DNA of 64,000 nt from Prevotella sp. oral taxon 299 str. F0039. Lineage in GTDB: Bacteria; Bacteroidota; Bacteroidia; Bacteroidales; Bacteroidaceae. The position numbers and the translations under genes are program-made. The stretch is taken from assembly GCF_000163055.2 (NCBI RefSeq), contig NC_022111.1, forward strand, positions 186,001 through 250,000, read 5' to 3'. This document shows, in pieces, positions 1 through 9,409 of the stretch; position 1 is the first letter of the stretch, and each line of letters opens with the position of its first letter. The notes under the pieces were generated by a model. That model ran no database searches. It was not told the DNA's origin and was given only the letters and a program-made list of their open reading frames with translations.

Positions 1-749
1 TGGGCTTTTCCTCTCAAAAGGGAGGTGTTGGCAAAAGCACTTTGGCTGAGATTGTTAGCAGCATTCTTTACTACGAAAGAAATATCCATCTTTTTGTGGT
101 AGACTGTGACTTGTCTCAGGACTCATTCTATAAACTCCGTGAAAGGGAAAAGGCTTGCGTTGAAGGTGATCCACAGCTTTCCAAGCAGATGAAGCAACAT
201 TTCTCCTCTTTGAAGCGTACAGCCTATCGCATCCTCAAGGCAGACCCTAAGGAGGCAATAGAAAAAGCTAACGAGTATATCCGTAAACATCCGTCTGAGA
301 ATTTTGATTTGGTCATCTTCGACTTTCCTGGTCATGCTGGCACAAGTGACCTTTTGCAGCTATCGCTGGAAATGGACTATATTCTTTCACCTTTAGAGCC
401 TGACGTTCAGTCAATGGTTGCCTGTCTTACCTATATCAAGGCAGTAAATGACTTGGGGGTATCCATGTCAAGTGTCCGTATCAAGGAAGTTATTCTCCTA
501 TGGAATAAGGTTGACCGAAGAGTTAAGAACACGCTCATAGAATACTATAGTAGGTATATCAAGAACGAAGATTACACGCTACTTAATCAGCATGTCTATG
601 CCGCTCACCGCTTCAGCCATGAATTGGAGCAATACGGATTCCGTGGAGTATTCCGTTCCACTTACCTACCTCCCAATAAGGCTTTACGAATCGGGACCGG
701 CATTGAAGAGCTGACAGAGGAATTACTTACCCATATTCAACTTAAATAA
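1..749 (+). CDS. traA: TraA, ParA-family ATPase of the conjugative transposon (5' truncated by the window)
   Basis: The gene is already open at the left edge. The first in-frame codons (from base 3) encode a deviant Walker A of the ParA/MinD type, KGGVGKST, so only a short N-terminus is missing. Further on are a Walker A' aspartate in FVVDCD and a Walker B-like strand LVIFDFPGHAG. ParA-like TraA proteins open the tra operon of CTnDOT-class elements; their exact role is not settled, with positioning of the transfer machinery or of the element being likely. An apparent start at base 42 is a TTG that merely encodes the Leu after the Walker A, so it is not the real start. The next gene follows after 9 bp, consistent with an operon. 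Confidence 0.88.
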   Translation, partial: GFSSQKGGVGKSTLAEIVSSILYYERNIHLFVVDCDLSQDSFYKLREREKACVEGDPQLSKQMKQHFSSLKRTAYRILKADPKEAIEKANEYIRKHPSENFDLVIFDFPGHAGTSDLLQLSLEMDYILSPLEPDVQSMVACLTYIKAVNDLGVSMSSVRIKEVILLWNKVDRRVKNTLIEYYSRYIKNEDYTLLNQHVYAAHRFSHELEQYGFRGVFRSTYLPPNKALRIGTGIEELTEELLTHIQLK

Positions 750-758
750 GACAGCACT

Positions 759-1265
759 ATGGCAAAGATACAGGAACAACGGCAGAGATTGGAAGCTAAG
801 CTTAAGGAGATGGCAGAAGATGGGGTGATGAAGACACCACCCAAGGAAACTGTGTCTTTTGACCCACCTGATGAGGAAGAGGATATGAAAATAGAGGTCA
901 GTGTCAACCAAAAGGAAAACCAACATCTGGTAAAGGAGCTTATGCCTACCTCGGAGGATAAGCAGGACGAGACCTTGTGTAAAAGCCACGAGAGAGGATA
1001 TGAGAGACGTGTGGAAACACCTCGGACTTCTTTAGAGGACTACCGAACACGCTATTTACAATCCGTCCGCCTTCGAGAGCGAACCAATTTTACAATGAGT
1101 GCTGATACACTCCAAGTGCTAAGAAACATTTTACAGGATTTGGGTGAGCGAGTATCGATGGCTTGCTATATTGACAATATTCTTCGTGAACACCTCAAGG
1201 AGCATAAGGAACTACTCAATAATGCTACAGCAAAGCATCGCCGCAAGGTGGCAATAGATTTTTGA
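759..1265 (+). CDS. TraB-like conjugative transposon protein (DUF3408-like)
   Basis: This 168-residue protein has a charged, low-complexity first half. A more conserved second half, from about residue 85, begins SLEDYRTRYLQ and carries the pattern seen in DUF3408 proteins: a beta-strand-like NFTMSADTLQVLRNI followed by helices, ending in a basic tail. DUF3408 proteins sit directly after the ParA-like TraA in Bacteroides conjugative transposons, and a ribbon-helix-helix-like DNA-binding fold is plausible for the C-terminal part. The gene lies 9 bp after traA and 11 bp before the next gene. Family assignment is from recall of the pattern and its position; function is unknown. Confidence 0.65.
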   Translation: MAKIQEQRQRLEAKLKEMAEDGVMKTPPKETVSFDPPDEEEDMKIEVSVNQKENQHLVKELMPTSEDKQDETLCKSHERGYERRVETPRTSLEDYRTRYLQSVRLRERTNFTMSADTLQVLRNILQDLGERVSMACYIDNILREHLKEHKELLNNATAKHRRKVAIDF

Positions 1266-1276
1266 ACATAGAATAA

Positions 1277-2098
1277 ATGACAAACAACATCACTATTATG
1301 CAAACAATATTATTCAACATTCTCCTGCTTATGATAGTAGTATGGGTGTTCATTGGAATACTCTTCCTTTGGCAGCAGTTCCGCATAGCGTGCCGCAGAT
1401 TGGAGAAAGCGTGCGAGAAGAAAAATGAGCAGAAACAAAAGCAGAGTACTTCTTCTGTTATGCACGACCAAGTAGAGCAGGCACGGCAAATACTTGTCGG
1501 TAAAAGTAAGTCATATAGGGAACGCTATGACGAAATCTCAAAAGAGATTACGACAAATTCTCAAAAAATCCCTGATGTTCCCGATACTTCATCAAAAGAA
1601 AAATCAGCTGATAATCCAAATACCTTTGCAGGAAAAAACTCATCGGTGTCCGAAGAAACAAAAGAAGCGGAAGGTATAGAAGAGGACAATGAAATGCAGG
1701 TTGACTACACAATGGACGAACCTGACGAAGACACTATTATCCGTGAGGAACTGCAGATTGCAGACGATTCCTTACCCGAAGTCTCACCATCGGCAATTCT
1801 TACAAGGGACTTGTCCCGTATAAACGGATGGCAGAGGAATGACGATGCGCTTGATGAGGAAAGCGAAACCGAAGTGCAGGATACGCTGCAAAGCATACGG
1901 GGCACACAGCTCATGGACTATATCAAAGAGGCAACGCTTAAGCAGGAGAAAGACCATCAAAAGCTACTTGCTGCCATCCGTAAAGCAGAAGAAGCAGAAA
2001 TGACGAACGAAGAAACAATATCTCCCGAGTCTAATTCTGCACAAGAGAATAGCGATGCATCGGAAGATGACGAGCGTCCACTTTCATACTATCTGTAA
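1277..2098 (+). CDS. Conjugative transposon membrane-anchored protein (TraC/TraD position)
   Basis: The 273-residue protein has one N-terminal transmembrane helix (about residues 9-31, rich in Leu, Val and Ile). A long acidic, Ser/Glu/Asp-rich and probably disordered region follows, then a short helical C-terminal part (QLMDYIKEATLKQEKD, then KLLAAIRKAEEAEM). The position between the DUF3408 gene and traE matches the TraC/TraD slot of CTnDOT-like operons, and the architecture resembles DUF4122-type proteins, but I do not recognise it firmly. An alternative ATG at 1298 would remove seven residues. No catalytic motif is visible; a scaffold or regulatory role at the inner membrane is only an inference. 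Confidence 0.55.
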   Translation: MTNNITIMQTILFNILLLMIVVWVFIGILFLWQQFRIACRRLEKACEKKNEQKQKQSTSSVMHDQVEQARQILVGKSKSYRERYDEISKEITTNSQKIPDVPDTSSKEKSADNPNTFAGKNSSVSEETKEAEGIEEDNEMQVDYTMDEPDEDTIIREELQIADDSLPEVSPSAILTRDLSRINGWQRNDDALDEESETEVQDTLQSIRGTQLMDYIKEATLKQEKDHQKLLAAIRKAEEAEMTNEETISPESNSAQENSDASEDDERPLSYYL

Positions 2099-2132
2099 AA
2101 CTATTGTTTTTGTTCATATTGTACAGTGTTCG

Positions 2133-2196
2133 AGGGGTGGCTCAAAAGTAAAACAATCAAACTATATCTGTCATACAATAAAACCGAGCCACCCCT
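2133..2196 (+). repeat. Perfect 11-bp inverted repeat in the traD-traE gap
   Basis: AGGGGTGGCTC at 2133-2143 is repeated as its exact reverse complement at 2186-2196, with a 42-nt AT-rich loop. No T-run follows, so it is not a classical terminator. It lies in the longest gap of the transfer operon, upstream of the pilin-like traE, and may be an RNA processing or attenuation structure. Confidence 0.5.
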
Positions 2197-2252
2197 TACC
2201 ATCTCTCCCGAAAAGAAAATAATTCATTTAACAACTTAAAATAAAAAGAACA

Positions 2253-2552
2253 ATGAACAACAAAAAGAAAATCACAATGCTACTCCTGACGGCTACCACC
2301 ATAGGAGCATACGCACAAGGCAATGGTATTGCCGGTATCAATGAAGCTACAAAAATGGTAACCTCCTACTTCGATCCCGGCACGAAACTCATTTATGCCG
2401 TAGGGGCGGTAGTGGGGTTGATTGGAGGCATTAAAGTGTACAACAAGTTCTCAAGTGGTGACCCCGATACGAGCAAGACCGCAGCCTCTTGGTTCGGTGC
2501 GTGTATCTTCCTCATTGTGGCAGCCACTATCTTGAGAAGCTTCTTCTTGTAA
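2253..2552 (+). CDS. traE: TraE, DUF4134 small membrane protein
   Basis: This 99-residue protein has a cleavable-looking signal segment (KITMLLLTATTIGAYAQG), then a short soluble stretch and two transmembrane helices (about residues 45-62 and 80-97). The sequence around FDPGTKLIYAVGAVVGLIGGIKVYN is typical of DUF4134/TraE of Bacteroides conjugative transposons. Size, signal and two hydrophobic helices resemble VirB2-type pilins, so a pilin-like role in the mating apparatus is a reasonable inference. It is preceded by an A-rich ribosome-binding region and followed 4 bp later by traF. Confidence 0.85.
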   Translation: MNNKKKITMLLLTATTIGAYAQGNGIAGINEATKMVTSYFDPGTKLIYAVGAVVGLIGGIKVYNKFSSGDPDTSKTAASWFGACIFLIVAATILRSFFL

Positions 2553-2556
2553 GGCG

Positions 2557-2892
2557 ATGGCAGCATTTGAAATCAACAAGGGTGTAGGCCGGACGGTAGA
2601 GTTCAAGGGCTTGAAGGCGCAGTACCTCTTCCTCTTTGCAGGAGGCTTGCTGGCAGTCTTCATTCTCGTGGTCATTCTCTATCTCTGTGGAGTCAGCCAA
2701 ATTACCTGTCTTGTCATAGGTGTAGTGGGTGCCAGCCTTGTGGTATGGCAAACGTTCACCATGAATAGAAAGTACGGGCAATATGGGCTGATGAAAAAGG
2801 GAGCGGTGCATATGCACCCACGCTACCTTGTAAACCGCCGTACGGTCTTCCACCTTATCCGTAATCTTCAACCAAAGAAAGCAAAGAAATGA
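2557..2892 (+). CDS. traF: TraF, DUF4133 inner-membrane protein (VirB3-like)
   Basis: This 111-residue protein contains two adjacent transmembrane helices (about residues 25-44 and 48-66) flanked by basic residues. The N-terminal phrase NKGVGRTVEFKGLKAQYL is characteristic of DUF4133/TraF. Its length, topology and position directly before the VirB4-like ATPase match VirB3 of type IV secretion systems. The last four bases overlap the start of traG (ATGA), indicating translational coupling. Confidence 0.87.
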   Translation: MAAFEINKGVGRTVEFKGLKAQYLFLFAGGLLAVFILVVILYLCGVSQITCLVIGVVGASLVVWQTFTMNRKYGQYGLMKKGAVHMHPRYLVNRRTVFHLIRNLQPKKAKK

Positions 2893-5402
2893 GAAACAAA
2901 AGCAAGATAACGACCCTGGAGTCGAAGTTCCCGCTGCTCTCCGTCGAGCAGGGCTGCATGGTGAGCAAAGATGCTGACATCACGGTGGCTTTCCGTGTGG
3001 AACTGCCCGAACTCTTTACCGTCACCTCTACAGAATACGAAGCAATGCACTCTGCCTGGCATAAGGCAATCAAGGTGCTACCCAATTACAGCATCGTACA
3101 CAAGCAGGACTGGTTCATTAAGGAAGACTATCAAGGAAAGCTCTCCGATGGTGGATTGAGCTTCCTTGCCCGTTCCTCTGAGCGGCATTTCAACGAGCGT
3201 CCGTATCTCCACCACTCAGTCTATCTCTTCCTGACCAAGACCAACAAGCAGCGTATGGCGCAGCAGAGTAATTTTTCTTCGCTTTGCCGTGGACACCTGC
3301 TACCAAAAGAGATTACCAACAAGGATGAAGTGATGAAGTTCATGGAAGCCGTAGACCAGTTCGAGCGTATCATCAACGATACCGAGCAGATAAGGATTGT
3401 CCGCATGACAGAAGAAGAGTTAGTTGGCACAAATGAAAAAGGAGGACTACTCGACAGGTATTTCTCTTTATCTGAAGAAGGGCATGCGTCTTTGGAGGAC
3501 ATCCGTCTGGGCGCAGACCTTGTGCGTGTGGGAGATAATATGCTTTGTCTGCATACACTCTCCGACACGGATGACCTGCCTACAACGGTCAGCACGGACA
3601 GCCGATATGAACGGTTATCCACTGACAGGAACGACTGCCGCCTGTCCTTTGCCTCGCCTGTGGGCTTGATGCTGCCGTGCAACCATATCTATAACCAGTA
3701 TCTCTTCATCGAAGACAGCGATGCCAACTTGGAACGCTTCGAGAAGCAGGCAAGGAATATGCACTCGCTGGCACGCTACAGCCGTAGCAACCAAATCAAC
3801 GAGGAGTGGATACAGGAGTATCTCAATATTGCTCACTCACAGGGGCTGACATCTATCCGTGCCCACTTCAACGTGCTGGCATGGAGTAGCGATAAGGAAG
3901 AACTTCGCCAGATTAAGAATGACGTGGGCTCTGCACTTGCTCTTATGGAATGCCACCCACGCCACAACACCATTGATGCGGCAACGCTCTACTGGGCAGG
4001 CATTCCCGGCAATGCCGCAGACTTTCCCGCAGAAGAGTCATTCTATACTTTCATCGAGCCTGCCCTCTGCTTCTTTACGGCAGAGACGAACTATAAGGAC
4101 TCGCTATCACCCTTCGGTATCAAGATGGCAGACCGCCTGTCGGGAAAACCTGTTCATCTGGATATATCGGATTTGCCGATGAAAAAGGGAGTCATTACCA
4201 ATCGTAACAAGTTTATTTTGGGTCCTTCGGGCAGTGGTAAGTCTTTCTTTACCAACCACATGGTACGTCAGTATTACGAACAGGGGGCGCACGTCCTCTT
4301 GGTCGATACAGGTAACTCATATCAAGGCTTGTGTGAACTTATCCACCGCAAGACCAAAGGTGAGGACGGCGTATATTTCACCTATACCAATGAAAGTCCT
4401 ATATCTTTCAACCCTTTTTATACGGATGATTACTTCTTCGATGTAGAGAAAAGGGAGAGTATCTGCACGCTGCTGCTCACACTTTGGAAGAGTGCAGATG
4501 AGCATATCACTAAGACCGAGGCTGGCGAACTTGGTTCAGCCGTAAACTCCTATATCGAGCTGATATGTGCTGACCACAGCGTTACACCCTGTTTTAATAC
4601 CTTCTATGAGTATCTGCGAGACGTGTACCGCAAGGATATGGAAAAGCGAGACATCAAAGTGACGCTCTCGGACTTCAATATCAACAACCTTCTGACGACA
4701 CTCAAGCAATATTATCGTGGCGGTCGTTACGACTTTCTTTTGAACTCGAATAAAAATATCGACCTGCTGAGTAAACGCTTCATCGTCTTTGAAATCGACC
4801 AAGTGAAGGACAATAAGGACCTCTTTCCCGTGGTAACGATTATCATCATGGAAGCCTTCATCAACAAGATGCGCCGATTAAAGGGTATCCGCAAGATGAT
4901 ACTCATTGAGGAAGCGTGGAAAGCCATTGCTTCGGCAAACATGGCGGACTATATCAAGTATCTCTATAAGACGGTGAGAAAATATTTTGGGGAAGCTATT
5001 GTCGTAACGCAGGAGGTAGACGATATCATCCAGTCGCCCATTGTCAAAGAAAGTATCATCAACAACTCCGACTGCAAGATACTGCTCGACCAGCGCAAGT
5101 ACATGACCAAGTTCGACGGCATACAGGCGATGCTCGGTCTTTCGGAAAAGGAAAAGAGCCAGATACTCTCCATCAACCAGAACAACGACCCGAATCGACT
5201 CTACAAGGAGGTGTGGATAGGCTTGGGCGGTATGCAGAGTGCCGTCTATGCTACGGAAGTGAGCATGGAGGAATACCTGACCTATACCACGGAGGAAACC
5301 GAGAAGGTGGAGGTGATGAACAGGGCGGCACAACTCAGTGGTGATATCGAAACGGCTATCCGTCAGCTTGCCATAGAGAAAAGAAACAATAAAAAGAAAT
5401 AA
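2889..5402 (+). CDS. traG: TraG, VirB4-family conjugation ATPase
   Basis: This 837-residue protein powers assembly of the mating apparatus at the inner membrane. The Walker A motif GPSGSGKS lies near residues 445-452 and the Walker B MILIEEAWK near residues 669-677. Downstream helices include ATQEVDDI and the conserved run KILLDQRKYMTKF. The N-terminal 400 residues form the usual VirB4 substrate or partner domain. Length is normal for Bacteroides TraG. The start overlaps the end of traF by 4 bp, and traI follows after 27 bp. Despite the name, CTnDOT TraG is a VirB4 homologue and not a VirD4 coupling protein. Confidence 0.93.
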   Translation: MRNKSKITTLESKFPLLSVEQGCMVSKDADITVAFRVELPELFTVTSTEYEAMHSAWHKAIKVLPNYSIVHKQDWFIKEDYQGKLSDGGLSFLARSSERHFNERPYLHHSVYLFLTKTNKQRMAQQSNFSSLCRGHLLPKEITNKDEVMKFMEAVDQFERIINDTEQIRIVRMTEEELVGTNEKGGLLDRYFSLSEEGHASLEDIRLGADLVRVGDNMLCLHTLSDTDDLPTTVSTDSRYERLSTDRNDCRLSFASPVGLMLPCNHIYNQYLFIEDSDANLERFEKQARNMHSLARYSRSNQINEEWIQEYLNIAHSQGLTSIRAHFNVLAWSSDKEELRQIKNDVGSALALMECHPRHNTIDAATLYWAGIPGNAADFPAEESFYTFIEPALCFFTAETNYKDSLSPFGIKMADRLSGKPVHLDISDLPMKKGVITNRNKFILGPSGSGKSFFTNHMVRQYYEQGAHVLLVDTGNSYQGLCELIHRKTKGEDGVYFTYTNESPISFNPFYTDDYFFDVEKRESICTLLLTLWKSADEHITKTEAGELGSAVNSYIELICADHSVTPCFNTFYEYLRDVYRKDMEKRDIKVTLSDFNINNLLTTLKQYYRGGRYDFLLNSNKNIDLLSKRFIVFEIDQVKDNKDLFPVVTIIIMEAFINKMRRLKGIRKMILIEEAWKAIASANMADYIKYLYKTVRKYFGEAIVVTQEVDDIIQSPIVKESIINNSDCKILLDQRKYMTKFDGIQAMLGLSEKEKSQILSINQNNDPNRLYKEVWIGLGGMQSAVYATEVSMEEYLTYTTEETEKVEVMNRAAQLSGDIETAIRQLAIEKRNNKKK

Positions 5403-5429
5403 GTACAAACCATCAAAACTATAGCAACA

Positions 5430-6059
5430 ATGAAAAAGTACATTTTCATGGCTCTCTTAGGATTGAGCCTTTCTGTTCCCAAAGCCCACGCACAGTGGGT
5501 AGTAACCGACCCTGGCAATTTTGCCGGCAACATCGTCAATTCGGTCAAGGAGATAGCCACCGCCTCGAAGACAGTGAAGAATACCCTTGACGGTTTTAAG
5601 GAAGTGGAAAAACTCTACAACGACACCAAGAAGTATTATGATGCCCTAAAGAAGGTGAATAACCTTATAGGAGATGCCTACAAGGTCAAGGAGTGCATTC
5701 TGATGGTGGGCGACATCTCTGAGATTTACGTCACCTCCTATAAGAAGATGCTTTCGGACAAGAACTTCCGCCCTTCGGAACTCGCTGCGATGGCTTCGGG
5801 CTATGCCAAACTCTTGGAGCAGAGTGGTGAGAGTCTCAAAGAACTAAAGTCCATCGTCAAGAGTAATGTCTTCTCGATGAACGACCACGAACGAATGCAG
5901 GCAATCGACCGTATTTATACCACACTGAGGGAAAATCGCTCGCTCGTATCCTACTACACAAGGAAAAACATCTCTGTAAGCTATGTGCGTGCAAGGGAAA
6001 AGAACAACCTTGCCTCTGTTAAGGCACTCTATGGTAATACGGCAAGCAGGTATTGGTAA
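5430..6059 (+). CDS. traI: TraI, DUF4141 periplasmic conjugation protein
   Basis: The 209-residue protein has an N-terminal signal peptide (KKYIFMALLGLSLSVPKAHA, cleavage expected after AHA) and a mostly helical mature part with coiled-coil propensity (residues 30-80). It matches DUF4141/TraI of Bacteroides elements in length, signal peptide and place between the VirB4-like ATPase and the polytopic TraJ; this layout recalls VirB5. CTnDOT has a small traH-like gene between traG and traI, but the 27-bp gap here has no room for one. Confidence 0.85.
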   Translation: MKKYIFMALLGLSLSVPKAHAQWVVTDPGNFAGNIVNSVKEIATASKTVKNTLDGFKEVEKLYNDTKKYYDALKKVNNLIGDAYKVKECILMVGDISEIYVTSYKKMLSDKNFRPSELAAMASGYAKLLEQSGESLKELKSIVKSNVFSMNDHERMQAIDRIYTTLRENRSLVSYYTRKNISVSYVRAREKNNLASVKALYGNTASRYW

Positions 6060-6110
6060 ATCCACAGACAAAAAAGAACTTGAAAGAACTTTCATAAAAA
6101 ACTTTTGCTT

Positions 6111-7148
6111 ATGGATTTTGCCAGTTTACATGAGCTACTACGCTCAACCTATGACGAGATGATGCCGCTCTGTGCCCAGATGACGGGTATTGCCAAAGGC
6201 ATTGCAGGCTTGGGTGCGCTCTTTTATATTGCTCTTCGGGTATGGGCTTCCATTGCCCGTGCCGAGGCGATAGACGTCTTTCCGCTTCTCCGACCTTTTG
6301 TCTTAGGCTTTTGTATAATGTTCTTTCCGACAGTCGTACTGGGTACGATGAATGCCGTTCTCTCGCCCGTAGTGCAGGGAACGGAGATGATGGTACACCA
6401 GCAAGAGGGGAACCTTGCAGAACTTACTGCCAAGCGAGACAAGTTGCAAGAGGAAGCCTACCTTAGGAATCCTGAAACAGCCTACCTTGTCTCCAACGAG
6501 AAGTTCGATGAGAAGATTGAGGACATGGGTATCATCGGACCTGAAGATGCTGTGACGATAGCGGGTATGTATGCCGAGCGTGCAGCCTATCAGACCAAGC
6601 AGTGGATCATGAAGATGGTACACGACCTTTTGGAACTTCTGTTCCATGCTGCAGGGCTTATCATCGACACGCTACGCACCTTCATACTCATCGTTCTTGC
6701 CATTCTCGGTCCGATAGTCTTCGGCATAGCCGTATGGGATGGTCTTGCTGGTTCACTTACGGCATGGTTCTCACGCTATATCTCTGTCTACCTGTGGCTG
6801 CCTGTTAGCTCTATTCTAACGGCACTGCTTACGAAAATACAGGTGCTGATGGTACAGAAGGATATCGAAGCGCTCAGTGATCCTAACTACCTGCCTGATT
6901 CGGGGACGTGGTACTACATCGTCTTCTTCCTTATCGGTATTGTGGGCTACTTCTGTGTACCTACCGTGGCAGGCTGGATTATCGAAGCAGGAGGTGGTAT
7001 CGGCTCATACGGTCGTAATGTCAACCAGACAGCACAGCATGGTGCGCAAGGCGCATATACCGGTGGCAAGGCTGCCATGGCTGGCGCAGGTGCTGCTGTG
7101 GGAAATGTCGGTGGACGTATCAAGGGTGCACTGCTCAAAGGAAAATAA
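6111..7148 (+). CDS. traJ: TraJ, polytopic VirB6-like conjugation protein
   Basis: I place the start at ATG 6111; a longer frame would need a TTG at 6105. The 345-residue protein has several transmembrane helices (around residues 25-45, 60-85, 180-220, 225-245 and 265-300) and a Gly/Ala-rich C-terminus. This is the layout of VirB6/TrbL-like channel components. It follows traI and precedes traK, the standard CTnDOT order. Central residues 100-160 form a soluble, charged, helical periplasmic or cytoplasmic loop. Confidence 0.88.
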   Translation: MDFASLHELLRSTYDEMMPLCAQMTGIAKGIAGLGALFYIALRVWASIARAEAIDVFPLLRPFVLGFCIMFFPTVVLGTMNAVLSPVVQGTEMMVHQQEGNLAELTAKRDKLQEEAYLRNPETAYLVSNEKFDEKIEDMGIIGPEDAVTIAGMYAERAAYQTKQWIMKMVHDLLELLFHAAGLIIDTLRTFILIVLAILGPIVFGIAVWDGLAGSLTAWFSRYISVYLWLPVSSILTALLTKIQVLMVQKDIEALSDPNYLPDSGTWYYIVFFLIGIVGYFCVPTVAGWIIEAGGGIGSYGRNVNQTAQHGAQGAYTGGKAAMAGAGAAVGNVGGRIKGALLKGK

Positions 7149-7169
7149 TCAATCAAAAAAAAGAAAAAA

Positions 7170-7793
7170 ATGGAATTCAAATCACTTGGTAATATCGAGA
7201 CCTCATTCAGACACATAAGACTCTATGCCTTTGTCTTTGCCATCGTCTGCGTGGCAGTAAGCGGTTATGCCGTCTATGCCTCATACAGCTTCGCAAAGGA
7301 GCAGAGGGAGAAAATCTATGTGCTTGATCAGGGAAAGTCGCTCATGCTGGCTCTCAGTCAGGATGCAAGTCGTAATCGTCCCGTAGAGGCAAGAGAGCAT
7401 GTGCGTCGTTTTCATGAACTGTTCTTCACCATTGCACCCGACAAGGATGCCATTGAGAAGAATATGGAGCGTGCCTTCGTGCTGTGTGACAAGTCGGCTT
7501 TCAACTATTACAAAGACTTGGCAGAGAAGGGCTATTATAACCGTGCCATATCGGGCAATGTCAATCAGCGCATAGAGGTGGACTCTATCCACTGCAACTT
7601 TAATACTTACCCTTATGCGGTAACAACCTATGCACGGGAGTTTATCGTCCGTCAGAGTAACGTTACAGAGCGCAGTCTTGTTACGACCTGCACGCTGCAG
7701 AACTCTGTCCGTTCGGACAATAACCCGCAAGGCTTCCTGATGGAGAACTTCCTCGTCAAGGAGAACAGGGATATACAGACCTATAAAAGATAA
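7170..7793 (+). CDS. traK: TraK, VirB8-like bitopic conjugation protein
   Basis: This 207-residue protein has a short cytoplasmic N-terminus, one transmembrane helix (about residues 14-36) and a periplasmic domain. The size and topology match VirB8-like proteins and the TraK family of Bacteroides conjugative transposons. An A-rich stretch just before ATG 7170 probably serves as the ribosome-binding region. traL follows 4 bp later. Confidence 0.88.
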   Translation: MEFKSLGNIETSFRHIRLYAFVFAIVCVAVSGYAVYASYSFAKEQREKIYVLDQGKSLMLALSQDASRNRPVEAREHVRRFHELFFTIAPDKDAIEKNMERAFVLCDKSAFNYYKDLAEKGYYNRAISGNVNQRIEVDSIHCNFNTYPYAVTTYAREFIVRQSNVTERSLVTTCTLQNSVRSDNNPQGFLMENFLVKENRDIQTYKR

Positions 7794-7797
7794 GGCT

Positions 7798-8100
7798 ATG
7801 GCAAGGAAAAGAAACTTTTTACTCTCACGTCACTATCTGCGCTTTCACCTATGGCTCCGCCATCGTTGTGAACGGCTCACGATAAGGCAGAGAAAGGAAA
7901 TCGTCTATGGGCTGAGCTTCATCTATCTGCTCTGCTCACTCTGGATGATAGCGCAGTTTTTCCTTCCTCCAAAGAAAGAAAAACTACCCATCCCCATGGG
8001 AAAGCTGACGGACAGTCCGATACGGACGGACAGTACTTTACAAGAGTTACACGGCAATTTTTACCTACAACATCATCAAACAATCAAGGAAAATGGATAA
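7798..8100 (+). CDS. traL: TraL, DUF3989 small membrane protein
   Basis: This 100-residue protein has a strongly basic N-terminus, one transmembrane helix (about residues 42-60, ending in FFLPPKKEK) and a short polar tail. This fits TraL/DUF3989, always found between traK and traM in Bacteroides elements. It overlaps traM by 8 bp, indicating coupled translation. Function beyond membership of the transfer apparatus is unknown. Confidence 0.8.
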   Translation: MARKRNFLLSRHYLRFHLWLRHRCERLTIRQRKEIVYGLSFIYLLCSLWMIAQFFLPPKKEKLPIPMGKLTDSPIRTDSTLQELHGNFYLQHHQTIKENG

Positions 8101-9361
8101 TAAACAGAAAGAACAAATGAAGAAAGGCTTGGTCTTCGGAGGATTAGGACTGCTGTTTGCCCTTTCAATGTGGTTTATCTTCGCACCTTCGAGCAAGGAT
8201 AAGACTGCAGCGGAGCAGGGACTCAATGACAGCATCCCGCAGGCAACGACAGAAAAGCTCACCGAGAACAAGCTCAAAGCCTATGAATTAGGCGACAAGG
8301 CACACGAGGAAGAACAGACCCGTGAGGAGATGGGCAGACTATCGGACTATTTCGCACAGAACACTGCTCCATCAGAGGAGCAGCGTGCAGAGACAGCTGC
8401 TTCTATGGCAAAGATAGAAAACTCCATGCATCGCTATGAGGAGAATAACCGTCTGCTGAACTCCTTTTACGCTCCCGACCCACACGAGCAGGAGCGTGAA
8501 GCCTTGCGTTCGGAGATAGATAACCTTAAAAAGGAACTCTCTGCCAAAGACAGTAGGGAGGACAATGAAGAGAAACGGCAGCTTGCCTTGATGGAAAAGA
8601 GCTATCAGATGGCAGCGAAGTATCTCCCCAAAGCATCAACTCCACCTACCTTCAATAATGGTCTGACGGTAGGAAAGGAGAAGACGGAAGACACTGTAGG
8701 TGGCTCTGAAGCCGCTAAGGGCAAGACCATGCAGAATGAAAAGCCTGCAATGGAAGTTCTGCCGGAGCGTAGGCAGATAGTATCTTCACTTGACCAGCCT
8801 ATGAGCGATGTGTACTTTATGGAGGAATACGGCAAGAAGGCTCGTAATATGGGCTTTCATTCGCTTGCAAGCACGGCTGTACCTACGATGCGCAATACGC
8901 TGAAAGTAGTAGTGGACAGAACTACTGTTCTTAAGGAGGGTGACAATGTTGTGCTCCGTCTGCTTGAAAGTGCTAAGGTACAGGGACTGCACATTCCACG
9001 TCAAAGCCGGCTCATAGCCGTCGCTAAGATAGAAGGTAACCGTATGCACCTACTTATCAAAAGCATTGAGGTAGACGGGCATATCATAGCCGTCAAGCTC
9101 TCGGCATACGATACAGACGGACAGGAGGGCGTGTATATACCAGGTTCGGAGGATATCAATGCGCTTAAGGAAGTCGGAGCGAACATCGGTGGTTCAATGG
9201 GAACCTCCTTTACCTTCGCTTCCTCTGCCAAGGACCAGATTATCTCCGAGGCTGCCCGTGGGGTGATGCAGAGTGCAAGTCAGCTGCTTCAGAAGAAGCT
9301 GCGCACTATCAAGGTTACGCTCAAGGGTGGTTACCGCCTTTTCTTGGTTCAGTCCAAATAA
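8093..9361 (+). CDS. traM: TraM, VirB10-like conjugation protein
   Basis: This 422-residue protein has a short cytoplasmic head, a transmembrane helix (about residues 12-29), a long charged, helical and coiled-coil periplasmic region, and a C-terminal beta-rich domain (from about residue 265) containing VVLRLLESAKVQGLHIP and RLIAVAKIEGNRM. This is the architecture of TraM/VirB10-like transporters that span the envelope and contact the outer-membrane complex. It overlaps traL and is followed by traN after 48 bp. Confidence 0.9.
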   Translation: MDNKQKEQMKKGLVFGGLGLLFALSMWFIFAPSSKDKTAAEQGLNDSIPQATTEKLTENKLKAYELGDKAHEEEQTREEMGRLSDYFAQNTAPSEEQRAETAASMAKIENSMHRYEENNRLLNSFYAPDPHEQEREALRSEIDNLKKELSAKDSREDNEEKRQLALMEKSYQMAAKYLPKASTPPTFNNGLTVGKEKTEDTVGGSEAAKGKTMQNEKPAMEVLPERRQIVSSLDQPMSDVYFMEEYGKKARNMGFHSLASTAVPTMRNTLKVVVDRTTVLKEGDNVVLRLLESAKVQGLHIPRQSRLIAVAKIEGNRMHLLIKSIEVDGHIIAVKLSAYDTDGQEGVYIPGSEDINALKEVGANIGGSMGTSFTFASSAKDQIISEAARGVMQSASQLLQKKLRTIKVTLKGGYRLFLVQSK

Positions 9362-9409
9362 AACAATCAAAAATGATAAGTAAAAAATAACATCAAAACA
9401 AAAAGAACA

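Noticed and set aside
4878-5408. 176-codon minus-strand frame
   Set aside because: Antisense shadow of the 3' part of traG, which has clear ATPase motifs.
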